Shown: piece after piece, positions 28,879 through 36,862 of the stretch
Layout: each line of letters starts with the position of its first letter
Numbering within the stretch: position 1 is the stretch's first letter
Assembly: GCF_014196615.1 (NCBI RefSeq)
Contig: NZ_JACIDY010000008.1
Coordinates: 62,001 to 126,000 of the forward strand
Reading direction: 5' to 3'
Length of the DNA stretch: 64,000 bases
Source: Novosphingobium fluoreni
GTDB lineage: Bacteria > Pseudomonadota > Alphaproteobacteria > Sphingomonadales > Sphingomonadaceae
Notes under the pieces: generated by a model
What the model was told of the DNA's origin: nothing
Seen by the model: the letters and a program-made list of their open reading frames with translations, nothing else
Databases searched by the model: none
Position numbers and translations under genes: made by a program

Positions 28879-30642
28879 TCATGCCGCCTCGGCGAACGGC
28901 ACCTCCCTTTCCTCGGGGTCCGGCTGCGCCACCTTATCGCGCACGGCCATGACCTTGGCATGGGCCGTGACGGTCGCGACACCGCCGCGCGCGGTGTAGG
29001 CGTTCGGCGGGAACGCCATCCACCGGGGCACCCAGCGTTCGACCTTTTTGCGCCCGTCATTGCCCGCCAGATGATCGGTAATGATTCGCTTCAAGGTCTT
29101 GGACTTCTCGCCCGCGTTGGCGCTGGCGATCGTCTTTCCCGCGACCTCGGCGGCGATACAGCCCAGCACTTCGCGGTCGCGGATCAGACCGAAAAGCGCG
29201 TCGTCGGCCTGCCACCAATCGGCCATGTCGATGCCGATCTCGGTGCCCACCGCCTCGACTGCGGCCCCGCCAGCGGCCAGCGACTCGCCCATGACGATGG
29301 TGACTACCTCCATGACGGCGGGGTCCGGGAGTTCGATCAGGCGCAAAAACACGCCGGTCACGCCGTAGTCGTCGCCGTTGCCGCCGGTGACCGTCGGTTC
29401 CTCGGCGGAGAACCCCAGCATGTCGAGAACGGCGCGGCGGCGCTCGTCGAACACCGCTTCGCCGCGCGCGGTTTCGATGCTTTCGCGCACCTCGTCGTTG
29501 CGCGTCGATTGCGGTTCGGGCCGCACGGTCCACAGGTGCGAACCGACGATGGCATGGGCGACCATCAATCGGAGCGCGATGCCCGGATGGGCGAGCAATC
29601 CGGCGCGCACGGCGGCGTGACGGTGCAGATCGACATAGGTTTGCAAGGTCGAGGTGATCTCGGGTCGCTGCGGCTTTGCGGCATTCGATGCTTCGCCGCG
29701 CTCGACCCGGCGCGCTTCCTTGCGGCTGAGATAGCCCTCATGGAAGGTCACTTCGCCGGTCGTGCGCACATCGATATAGACGCGCCCGCCCTTGCGCTTG
29801 GCGGTTTTCTCGAACTCCCATGAATGGAAGTGATCGGACGGCGGCACGATCACGACATCGCTCCAACCCTGTTCCAGATAGGCGTCCTTCGCGGCATCGA
29901 TGGCGGCATTCTGCGCATCCCAGAAGCTGTCAGCATCGGCGAAGTAATGGTCATCGCCGAACAGATCGGCGATGGTCACACCCTTGAAATCGTTGAGGCT
30001 GAACAGCGCGAAGCGCGAGGGGATCGACTGCCCGCCGAACAGCCACGCCTTCAACTGGTGGCCGGTCGGCACATAGCTGTCGGGATCGTCGTAGAGCGCG
30101 AGCCAAGCCTTTTGCTGGCTCTTGCTGGCAAGGGTCAGGTGGCGGACGGTGGCGCGGTCGATCTTCTCGGCGCGGTAGAGGTCGCGGATGCGCGGCAGCA
30201 GATTGCCGAGCGCGAGGATGCGCCGGATCATCAGGTCGGGAAGCCCGAAGGTCGCGGCGATATCGTCCACCTCGCGGCCCTCCTTCACCAGCCGGGTGAA
30301 GGTGTTCCACTGCGTTACCTCATCGGCATCGAGCCGCGCGAGATTTTCGATCATCGAGGCTTCGACGGCGGCGGCATCGTCGGTTTCGGCGAGGATGCGG
30401 CAGGGCAACGGCTCGGCTTCGCCGGTTTCCTGCGCCACGATCAGCGCGGCATGATAGCGCCGCGCGCCTGCGACGATCTCGAAATGCCCCTCCTGACAAT
30501 TGGGGCGAACCAGCAGGGTCTGGATGATGCCGCGCTTGCGGACGGTCGGCAGGATGTCGGAGACATCGGGGGCTTTCTTTCCGTAGCGCATGTTGGTCTT
30601 GCTGACGGAAAGCTTGTCTTGCGCGATAAAAACGAGTGTCAT
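28879..30642 (-). CDS. ParB/RepB/Spo0J-family protein
   Basis: A 587-residue ParB-like protein. The N-terminal ParB/sulfiredoxin-like domain has a divergent box II (VAGARRYHAAL near 58-68) and the segment ASMIENLARLDADEVTQW; a KorB-like helix-turn-helix follows (DDIAATFGLPDLMIRRILAL). The long C-terminal half is specific to ICE and plasmid versions of the family. It probably binds a centromere-like site to stabilise or regulate the excised element. A large imperfect palindrome lies just upstream at 30731-30765. No parA partner is in the window. Confidence 0.88.
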   Translation of the reverse strand: MTLVFIAQDKLSVSKTNMRYGKKAPDVSDILPTVRKRGIIQTLLVRPNCQEGHFEIVAGARRYHAALIVAQETGEAEPLPCRILAETDDAAAVEASMIENLARLDADEVTQWNTFTRLVKEGREVDDIAATFGLPDLMIRRILALGNLLPRIRDLYRAEKIDRATVRHLTLASKSQQKAWLALYDDPDSYVPTGHQLKAWLFGGQSIPSRFALFSLNDFKGVTIADLFGDDHYFADADSFWDAQNAAIDAAKDAYLEQGWSDVVIVPPSDHFHSWEFEKTAKRKGGRVYIDVRTTGEVTFHEGYLSRKEARRVERGEASNAAKPQRPEITSTLQTYVDLHRHAAVRAGLLAHPGIALRLMVAHAIVGSHLWTVRPEPQSTRNDEVRESIETARGEAVFDERRRAVLDMLGFSAEEPTVTGGNGDDYGVTGVFLRLIELPDPAVMEVVTIVMGESLAAGGAAVEAVGTEIGIDMADWWQADDALFGLIRDREVLGCIAAEVAGKTIASANAGEKSKTLKRIITDHLAGNDGRKKVERWVPRWMAFPPNAYTARGGVATVTAHAKVMAVRDKVAQPDPEEREVPFAEAA

Positions 30643-30730
30643 GGCACAACTCCTTGTGAGTGCCGGTCCGTCGTTCTTTGCGGGAGGGCGGATCGGCTTA
30701 GGGGGGGGCGGCGAACGGCCGCCTGCATCA

Positions 30731-30765
30731 GGGACCCCATCAAAGTATTACTTTGACGGGAACCC
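30731..30765. promoter_or_regulatory. 35-bp imperfect palindrome ahead of the parB-like gene
   Basis: The arms GGGACCCCATCAAAGTA (30731-30747) and TACTTTGACGGGAACCC (30749-30765) match at 14 of 17 positions around a single central T; the inner eight pairs (TCAAAGTA/TACTTTGA) are perfect. It fills the end of the gap after the DUF2958 stop and lies 89 bp before the parB-like start. It is a candidate ParB-binding or operator site, or an mRNA hairpin. Confidence 0.6.
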
Positions 30766-31185
30766 TCATCCGCGCGGGCGCGGAAGTTCGGTAGCCGCGC
30801 GGTTTGCGGTGCGGCGGAATTCGGATTGAGCGTCCAAGATCGAGCCGCAGCGGCGCGCGGCGTCGGCCCAGACCGACAGGCGATGGGTCGTCTCGAAACC
30901 CAGATCGCGTTCGATCCCCAGCCCGAACGGCAGGCGCACGGATGCAATCTCGGACAGGCTGAAATAGCCAAGCTCGGGGCACCCGAAGCCGAGGTCGGCA
31001 AGCCCGAACAGCGCATCGCCATCCTCCGCGAGTTCGGTCGCGAGCCATGTGGCGGGACCAAGCGGATTGAAAAGTTTCAGCACCGGCACCGGGTCGGGTT
31101 CGGGCTTGCCATCGCGCTGCGCGGCGCGGTGATTGATGTCATTGGCGCGCAGCGCGAAACGAATGTCGGGGGTCAACAGGATCAT
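30766..31185 (-). CDS. DUF2958 family protein
   Basis: A 139-residue DUF2958 protein: FNPLGPATWLATELAEDGDA, then FGLADLGFGCPELGYFSL and LPFGLGIERDLGF. The family is found almost only on conjugative elements and has no known activity. Its ATG overlaps the stop of the ArdC gene (ATGA), so they are coupled; the C-terminal 30 residues extend past the usual family end. Confidence 0.88.
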   Translation of the reverse strand: MILLTPDIRFALRANDINHRAAQRDGKPEPDPVPVLKLFNPLGPATWLATELAEDGDALFGLADLGFGCPELGYFSLSEIASVRLPFGLGIERDLGFETTHRLSVWADAARRCGSILDAQSEFRRTANRAATELPRPRG

Positions 31186-32171
31186 GCCGCCCTCCGCAGC
31201 CGCTGGTCTGCTTCGGGCCTCCGCGTCATGCTGGCCTCTTGGGCCTCGCGGTATCGGGTCAGCAGCCAGTCGGCGGCTTTGGTGGCGGCGCTGGCGGCGC
31301 GGAAGATCGCGCGGCTGTCCTCGCGCAGCACCGCGAGCCATGAGCCGATATAGTCGGCGTGGCGCACGGTCGGGGCGATGCCGAGCGCGGCGCACAGGAA
31401 GGCCGATCCCATCTCGGCGACCAGTTCCTCCCGCGCATAATCTTTGCTGCCGAACGCGTTCCTGAGGTCACGGCCCAGCCGCTTGGGGTGGCCGGTGGCG
31501 TGGGTCAGCTCGTGAAGACAGGTCCGATAATAATTGATCTGCTCGAAGAAGGCGGACTGCGGCGGCACCTGCACGAAGTCGGGGTCCGGCGCGTAGAAGG
31601 CGCGGTCGCCGCCGACGCGAAAATCCACGCCCGACGCGACAATGACATCCTCGGCGACCGGCACGATCTCGCGGTCGGGCAGCGGCGCGGGATCGGTCGC
31701 GAGGCCAGCGCGCAGCCCTTCGCACTGCGCGACATTGAAGACGGTAAAGCGTTTGAGGAACGGCACAGCGCGCGCCTCGTCACCGTCGCGGCGGGCGCGT
31801 TCCTTCTCAGTTTCGGGTGTGAAGCGGTCGGCATAGACCACGGTCACGCCGTGCTCGCCCTTCATCACGCAACCGCCCGCCTCCTGCGCCTGGCGGAAGG
31901 TCAGCCACGATTGCGTCGGGAAACCCTGTTCGATGACCGCGCCCCACAGGATCAGCACATTGACCCCGGAATAGTTGCGACCGGTCAGGGCATTGCGCGG
32001 CAGGCTGGGGCCGGTAGTGTCGATGCGGCCCCACGGCTGAACCCAAGGCAGGCGGCCCGCCTCCAGTTCGGTGATGATCCGGGCGGTCACCTCGTCATAG
32101 AGGTTGGCCCGGTCCTGCGGCTTCTCGGCGCTGCCCTTGCGGCGGGCACTGCGGCTCGGTTGTCTCGGCAC
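31182..32171 (-). CDS. ardC: ArdC-like antirestriction protein
   Basis: A 329-residue ArdC-type protein: an N-terminal single-stranded-DNA-binding domain (ITELEAGRLPWVQPW, RNYSGVNVLILW) and a C-terminal zinc-peptidase-like domain with HELTHATGH at about 220-228. ArdC protects incoming conjugative DNA, probably by coating ssDNA. I chose the GTG at 32171, which has GGAG seven bases upstream, over the TTG at 32204. It leads the ardC-DUF2958 pair on the minus strand. Confidence 0.88.
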   Translation of the reverse strand: MPRQPSRSARRKGSAEKPQDRANLYDEVTARIITELEAGRLPWVQPWGRIDTTGPSLPRNALTGRNYSGVNVLILWGAVIEQGFPTQSWLTFRQAQEAGGCVMKGEHGVTVVYADRFTPETEKERARRDGDEARAVPFLKRFTVFNVAQCEGLRAGLATDPAPLPDREIVPVAEDVIVASGVDFRVGGDRAFYAPDPDFVQVPPQSAFFEQINYYRTCLHELTHATGHPKRLGRDLRNAFGSKDYAREELVAEMGSAFLCAALGIAPTVRHADYIGSWLAVLREDSRAIFRAASAATKAADWLLTRYREAQEASMTRRPEADQRLRRAA

Positions 32172-32552
32172 GGCTCGTCTCCAAGCCACCCCAAAAAGGC
32201 ACAAAGCCTCCCCGCGAAGGCGGGGGTGGGCGGCGAGACGCGACCAAGAGGCCCGGCACGAGCGGGCGACGACACCGCCAGGGCGGAACGCCAGTGGAGC
32301 ACCCCGAAGGGGTTGGCGTCGGCCGCGACGGGCCTAGCCGGGAGCGCCGCCCACTCCCGCCGCAACGGGAGAGGCAAACAGATGACGCCGTCGCGCGGTC
32401 ACGCGCGGCGACCGTCAGGTCGGGCGTAGCTCGACCCGATGCCAGCGATCGTTATCGGATGGCCGAGACCCGGCACGGGGCTCGGGGACGCACGCCGGCG
32501 CATCGGCGAGCGGAGTAGAGCGCGATCGCGGCAGCGCCGCGAGGCGATTGTC
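32172..32552. other. Gene-free, hairpin-rich region upstream of ardC
   Basis: No credible gene lies in these 381 bp. Several short GC hairpins are visible: CCCCGC-GAAG-GCGGGG (32210-32225), CCCC-GAA-GGGG near 32310, and CTCCCG-N6-CGGGAG (32354-32371). It should hold the ardC promoter, and such a region beside antirestriction genes is a possible place for oriT or a single-strand promoter. Nothing proves either. Confidence 0.4.
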
Positions 32553-32846
32553 CTAGAGCTGCTTGGGCAGGCCCCGCTTGCCAAACGATTGCAAGGCGGC
32601 GGCCATGCCTTCACCGACGATCCACTGCGCGCGCTTCAAATGCGATCGCCAGCATGGCTCTGCCTTGGGACTTTCTGGATCCAGCCCCATCAAGTCGGCG
32701 GCGGTCGTCCGCCATTCGGTTGCTCTCTCATGCGCGTCGATCAGTGCGGCATAGAGTGCAAGATGGTTCTGATCATATGGCACAGGTGCTCCGCTAGGGG
32801 CCAGATCCATCAACTGATTCTGCACGAACATCCAATGCTCCTCCAT
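32553..32846 (-). CDS. Small protein divergent from an XRE gene, QseM-like antiactivator candidate
   Basis: A 97-residue helical protein (MEEHWMFVQNQLMDL; LALYAALIDAHERATEWRTT; HLKRAQWIVGEGMAAALQ). It has no named domain that I recognise with certainty. It is divergent from an XRE-family gene with two operator-like dyads in the 69-bp gap, exactly the qseM/qseC layout of ICEMlSymR7A, where QseM blocks TraR and FseA and QseC represses qseM. With the FseA-like and LuxR genes close by, an antiactivator role is my inference. Confidence 0.6.
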   Translation of the reverse strand: MEEHWMFVQNQLMDLAPSGAPVPYDQNHLALYAALIDAHERATEWRTTAADLMGLDPESPKAEPCWRSHLKRAQWIVGEGMAAALQSFGKRGLPKQL

Positions 32847-32864
32847 AACCACACCATAACGATT

Positions 32865-32894
32865 AGGAACGATCGTTCCTAGAAGGATCGTTCT
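32865..32894. promoter_or_regulatory. Two tandem operator-like dyads between divergent genes
   Basis: AGGAACGATCGTTCCT (32865-32880) is a perfect 16-bp palindrome; AGAAGGATCGTTCT (32881-32894) directly abuts it and repeats the GATCGTTC half with a 12/14 dyad. Placed between the small protein (start 32846) and the XRE gene (start 32916), they look like paired operators of unequal strength for the XRE regulator. Confidence 0.75.
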
Positions 32895-32915
32895 AGTCGC
32901 CTGACGATTGAGGCG

Positions 32916-33134
32916 ATGGATTTGAAGGATGTTCTTGCTGTGAATCTTCGCCTGCTGCGGCAGGAAAGGGACATCACGCAAGAAGAACTTGCGGATCGAA
33001 CCGGACTTAGCTCCCGATATGTCGGGTCGATAGAGCGCGCCAGAGTATCGGCGAGCATCACTGTCGTCGGCAAACTGGCAAGTGCTCTGGAGATCCAACC
33101 TTGCGACCTCATCCGGTCAAGGATGAAGAAGTGA
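32916..33134 (+). CDS. XRE-family regulator, QseC-like
   Basis: A 72-residue Cro/CI-type HTH protein and little else: VNLRLLRQERDITQEELADR, then TGLSSRYVGSIERARVSASI and VGKLASALEIQPCDLI. Single-domain XRE proteins of this size act as dimers on palindromes such as those 22-51 bp upstream. By position it corresponds to QseC, which sets the bistable quorum-sensing switch in ICEMlSymR7A. It is convergent with the DUF2285 gene (8-bp gap). Confidence 0.8.
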   Translation: MDLKDVLAVNLRLLRQERDITQEELADRTGLSSRYVGSIERARVSASITVVGKLASALEIQPCDLIRSRMKK

Positions 33135-33142
33135 CAGAAGAT

Positions 33143-33916
33143 TCAAGATCGCAAAAGCCCTCGATATCCGCCCCGCACCATCGCTCGCGCCATCGCGATC
33201 AGGCGCCTGCACTGCGACTTTAGCGCTTCGTCAGCCCATTCTTCGCTGACCCGCTCGGCACCGTACAGCATGATACCCACGTCCCGGATACTGGCGCCCT
33301 GCGCCAAGGCATCGGCAACGCGCAGGATAACCGCCTGCCGCCCTAGGCGCTGGCTTGCCGGCGGACTATAGGCCGGCAATACTCCGACCCGGCAAAAATG
33401 CAGGAAGCGGCGCAGTGCAGCCATTGCTGGCTTGTCTGCTGGGGCCAAGTCGTGGGCGAGCGAAACCGGACCATCAAGAAGCGACCCGGCTACCACGTCG
33501 AGGCGCACGGTTGCACCGCCGCGACCTAGCAGAACATGCTCACAATCGCCGGCAGTGACCAAAGCCGTTGGAACACGGCTATCTCTTAAGTCAAATCGCG
33601 CGCCAGGTTCGCAGGGCCTCATCACCAGTACCCTGAGTACCGACGGATCGACGGCTGCGCTCCACAGGACGGGCGCGGCGGCGAAGTTGAGCCCAGGGTC
33701 CGGTTGCGTAAGGCACCCCCAGCGTGCGGTACTATCCGCCGATGCGGCCTGGAATATGCTCAAGCCATTTCCGACCCAAACCGATCGGTCATGCGCGAGC
33801 CGCTGGTACTCGGGATCGCGGCGCAGCCATTCCCACGCCAAATCGGCCGGTCCGGCCTTGTTCAGATAGTGATAGGAGCCGGCGGCGGGCCAAGCAGAAT
33901 GCGCCGCCGCCGGCAT
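33143..33916 (-). CDS. DUF6499-DUF2285 protein, FseA-like excision activator
   Basis: A 257-residue protein. Residues 14-60 (YHYLNKAGPADLAWEWLRR) match DUF6499, and the C-terminal part (LGRQAVILRVADALAQGASI, YGAERVSEEWADEALK) matches DUF2285. In ICEMlSymR7A these domains are in two ORFs joined by programmed frameshifting to make FseA, which turns on the excisionase gene rdfS; here they are one uninterrupted ORF, a form also known in other ICEs. It starts 23 bp after the phyH stop and so belongs to the luxI-phyH transcript. The role is inferred from domain and context. Confidence 0.75.
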   Translation of the reverse strand: MPAAAHSAWPAAGSYHYLNKAGPADLAWEWLRRDPEYQRLAHDRSVWVGNGLSIFQAASADSTARWGCLTQPDPGLNFAAAPVLWSAAVDPSVLRVLVMRPCEPGARFDLRDSRVPTALVTAGDCEHVLLGRGGATVRLDVVAGSLLDGPVSLAHDLAPADKPAMAALRRFLHFCRVGVLPAYSPPASQRLGRQAVILRVADALAQGASIRDVGIMLYGAERVSEEWADEALKSQCRRLIAMARAMVRGGYRGLLRS

Positions 33917-33939
33917 TTATTACTCCGGCCGCCTAAGCC

Positions 33940-34806
33940 TCAGCCCATCTCCCCGAGTTGCCCGCGGACAAACGCGGCCACCGCCTCGGCCTGGTCGGGA
34001 CGCAGCGCATCGATTGCCGGCGCGTGGTCAGGAATAGCTTCGCTAAGGAGCAGCGAGGGGCATTGTCCCTCGACATTGCCCAGATTGGGCCGGTGCAGGG
34101 CATATCCGACCAGCGACGCGAGTTCGGGCGGGAATTGGCGAGCAACCGCCGGCGGATAGACCAGCCATTGTAGTTCGAAGGGCTTCAGCCAGCCGAGACA
34201 ATAGCTTATGACTATGCCGCGCCTCGGGTTAGCGGTACGGTTGCCGCCGCCGCCGTGAAGTGTCGAACCGAGGAGGAGCAGAGCATCGCCCGGCATCAGG
34301 CGGGGCACAATGGCGTCAGCGTCATCGACGTCGATCAGGTCGGGATCGACATGGCTGCCCGGCCAAAGACGCGTGCCGCCATTCTCCCGAGCGAAGGGAG
34401 CCAATGGCCACATCACATTCACGAGATATTCGATCGTCCCCTTGGGACCGCCCCACATGTCCTGATCGCGATGCGGGGCCTGCGCGAGCGCGCCGGGGTG
34501 GATTTCAATCGCCTGCGCAAGATTGAGGGCGATGCGGTCACACCATGGCAGAAGCACTCCCTCGACGATAGCGAGCACGCCCTCGTTCATCACAAGCGCC
34601 GCTGTCTCCGGCGCCCGGGTAAGCAATGTGCCGAACCGCTTGGTCCTTGGTCCGTAGAAGTTTCCCTGGCACATGGGTGTCGCGGCAAAGCGCGCGTCCA
34701 GCCCAGCATTGATCCGCGCGATCAGCGCTGGATCCGCTGCCTGCTCGATGACGCAATAGCCATCGCGGGCCAATGACGCAGCTTCGTGTTCGACAGGCCG
34801 GGTCAT
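33940..34806 (-). CDS. Phytanoyl-CoA dioxygenase (PhyH) family protein
   Basis: A 288-residue Fe(II)/2-oxoglutarate-dependent oxygenase. Iron ligands appear as His-x-Asp in APHRDQDMWGG and the distal His in STLHGGGGN, with a following Arg in NPRRGIVISY for 2-oxoglutarate. Its ATG overlaps the luxI stop by four bases. A phyH gene after luxI is a known sphingomonad arrangement; whether the enzyme alters the acyl-homoserine lactone, its acyl precursor or something else is not known. Confidence 0.85.
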   Translation of the reverse strand: MTRPVEHEAASLARDGYCVIEQAADPALIARINAGLDARFAATPMCQGNFYGPRTKRFGTLLTRAPETAALVMNEGVLAIVEGVLLPWCDRIALNLAQAIEIHPGALAQAPHRDQDMWGGPKGTIEYLVNVMWPLAPFARENGGTRLWPGSHVDPDLIDVDDADAIVPRLMPGDALLLLGSTLHGGGGNRTANPRRGIVISYCLGWLKPFELQWLVYPPAVARQFPPELASLVGYALHRPNLGNVEGQCPSLLLSEAIPDHAPAIDALRPDQAEAVAAFVRGQLGEMG

Positions 34807-35408
34807 GCCGTCACCGCCGGCGCATTCGCGACATAGGTGCCGGACCAAGTCAGCCGTTCGGGTGTATCCGGCCGCACATGAGCAGCGAAAGCACCAACCA
34901 GGCCGCTATCGACACGCATCGCGGGTCCGAGTGGCTCCGCGGCCCAACCCATCGCCAGCACTTCCCTGCGAAACGCATCGGGCAAAACGCCGGTGAGGCA
35001 GTCGATTCCGCGGGTGAGCGCGAAGTCGACCATGGCCGAAATGAGCCTGTTGCGAAGCGCGCGCCGCCGCGCAGCGCCATGGCGCTGCGGCAAGCAAAGC
35101 CTTGTGCTTTCCCACGTCGTCGATCCAACCGGAACGCCTAGAGGGCAAAGATCGGGAAACAGCACGGCGAGCATGTGGGGCCGCGTGCTCGGCATCAGCC
35201 GAAGCGAGGCCTCGTGCGCGCCATCGTCATCCGCCGCGATGATGTAGACGGTGTGTGCGGTGTCGAACTGGTCGATCTCAAAACGGCCGTCGACCACAGG
35301 AACGTCCCAGCCGAACAGGTCGACGAAAAGTCGCTTGCGGTCGGCGAACATAGTCTCGAGCAGGCGGCGAGTGCTGCTCCCCAAATGATTTTCGACGATG
35401 TGGATCAT
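34803..35408 (-). CDS. Acyl-homoserine-lactone synthase (LuxI family)
   Basis: A 201-residue LuxI-type autoinducer synthase. The invariant residues are all present: Arg and Phe and Trp in DRKRLFVDLFGWDVP, Glu-x-Asp-x-x-Asp in RFEIDQFD, Arg in EASLRLMPS, and Glu/Arg in TTWESTRLC. It should join an acyl chain to S-adenosylmethionine; the acyl length cannot be told. The ATG at 35408 follows GGGAG. It is coupled to phyH, lies 68 bp after luxR, and has a dyad like a lux box at 35420-35441. Confidence 0.92.
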   Translation of the reverse strand: MIHIVENHLGSSTRRLLETMFADRKRLFVDLFGWDVPVVDGRFEIDQFDTAHTVYIIAADDDGAHEASLRLMPSTRPHMLAVLFPDLCPLGVPVGSTTWESTRLCLPQRHGAARRRALRNRLISAMVDFALTRGIDCLTGVLPDAFRREVLAMGWAAEPLGPAMRVDSGLVGAFAAHVRPDTPERLTWSGTYVANAPAVTA

Positions 35409-35419
35409 GGAATAATGCT

Positions 35420-35441
35420 CCCGATGGATGACCCCATCAGG
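35420..35441. promoter_or_regulatory. lux-box-like dyad upstream of luxI
   Basis: CCCGATGG (35420-35427) and CCATCAGG (35434-35441) form a dyad with seven of eight pairs matching around six bases. It ends 11 bp before the luxI ATG side and so overlaps the likely promoter/leader. Size and place fit a LuxR-type site, although the sequence differs from the Vibrio lux box. Confidence 0.5.
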
Positions 35442-35476
35442 AAAGCAGCACATCGCCCCCGAAACAGGCCGAGCAA

Positions 35477-36271
35477 TTACTCGGGTTGACGACGCGCCAG
35501 TTCATGCAGACCGATTTCGCCCGCCAGCAGCGCGCTAGCGACGAGTTCGGTTCGGCCATGGACATCGAACAGTGAACGGGCCTCGGTCAAATATCCATCT
35601 ACGGTGCGGGGCCGAAGCGCGAGAACGCGGGCAATTTCCTTGTTGGACATGCCTCGACCGGCAAGCGCCACGCAATCGCGGGGCCGCGGATGAAGTTTCG
35701 GCAGAGGCGCAGGATCGCGCTCGGCTATCTCCGTAAGCCGCCGTGCGGCTTGGAAAGCGAAAATTCCGATCATTTGCGCCATTCCAAGCACCCGAGAGAT
35801 TCGCTTGGGCTGCTTCGTGCCTGCGAAGGTACAGGACCCTGTACATTCGCCCAGAAGATGGAAGGGGATGGTGATGCCTTCGTTCAGACCCGCCAGCGCG
35901 CCGCTTGCGAGCGCAGCCCGATCGCGGCGATCGAAAGTGATGATGGCGGGCAATTCCGACCATAAGAAGGCCTGCTGCCTGAAAGAACAGGCTCTTATGA
36001 TCGGGTCGCGGCGCCACGTTCCCTGACCGATGATCCTCTCCTCGGCCACAGAGGGATAGGCGAGGAGTTTGACACGTTGCCCCGACTCGCCGCGAAGGTC
36101 GTCGTGATGGATCAGCGCATAGTGCCGAAAGCCCAACTCATTCGTTATTGCGGCCATGAGCGTCGCTAGCTCTGCTTTGGTCGCGATAGCTGCGAGCGCG
36201 CGTAATACCGAATCGACAGTCTTCGCGCAGTCGGCCAATCCAAATTGAGCGCTCGTGGACGTCTGCGTCAT
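35477..36271 (-). CDS. LuxR-family autoinducer-binding regulator
   Basis: A 264-residue LuxR-type activator. The N-terminal half is an autoinducer-binding domain (LGFRHYALIHHDDL, then WRRDPIIRACSFRQQAFLW); the C-terminal LuxR HTH is HPRPRDCVALAGRGMSNKEI followed by LALRPRTVDGYLTEARSLF. It is the first gene of a minus-strand run luxR, luxI, phyH, DUF2285. It therefore should sense the product of the adjacent luxI and drive that operon; by analogy with TraR it would control ICE transfer. Confidence 0.9.
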   Translation of the reverse strand: MTQTSTSAQFGLADCAKTVDSVLRALAAIATKAELATLMAAITNELGFRHYALIHHDDLRGESGQRVKLLAYPSVAEERIIGQGTWRRDPIIRACSFRQQAFLWSELPAIITFDRRDRAALASGALAGLNEGITIPFHLLGECTGSCTFAGTKQPKRISRVLGMAQMIGIFAFQAARRLTEIAERDPAPLPKLHPRPRDCVALAGRGMSNKEIARVLALRPRTVDGYLTEARSLFDVHGRTELVASALLAGEIGLHELARRQPE

Positions 36272-36862
36272 TTGCCCTCCACCCTCAAAGGAGTTGCGGT
36301 TTCTGGCTCCCTCCGATGTTTTCCTTCTTTATACTTCAGCTTACCGGCTCATCAGGTCCGGCGGTCTCGGCATCGTGGAATTCGAACCGCGACGGTGCAG
36401 CGATATGCGGGCCTTAACGCGCTGCCGACTTGTCGCGCGAATTTCGGCCCTAGGTGGCTGCGTGTACAGTGCGGTTTTGGGGAGCCACTTTCGTCTTCGA
36501 ATGCGATCGGACGAAAACTAGCGTATGAACAATTCGACAGGTGCGACGAGTTCGAAAGTATCTCCTGGTTTATCGGCAGGGGGCTTTGGTAATGGCTGTG
36601 CCCGACTTGGCAGACTCAGCGCTTCTCTGTCCGAATCCGCTACGCCGCTGGATTTCTCCAAAAAAGCCTCTCGGCCTCTCGCCAGAAAAATACAATCATT
36701 TTAAATAATTGAATACATGCGCGCACATATAGCGAAGGGATCTCGTCAATTCACATGAGGATCCCCTATCCTTGCGGCAAGCTGATGCGCCATGCCGCCC
36801 CGACCGACGCCCCGGTACAATTGGCGTACCGGGACTTCGGATTGGGCGGAACGGCTCCAGGG
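36272..36862. other. Gene-free region upstream of luxR and downstream of the LLM gene
   Basis: No gene is convincing in these 591 bp. A 115-codon frame on the plus strand (36245-36592) overlaps the luxR start and has no domain-like content. The region marks the joint between the ICE regulatory block and the inserted cargo; base composition falls toward A+T from about 36650 rightward. The luxR promoter should lie just right of 36271. Confidence 0.4.

Noticed and set aside
36245..36592. 115-codon plus-strand frame upstream of luxR
   Set aside because: It begins inside luxR antisense and has no recognisable pattern.
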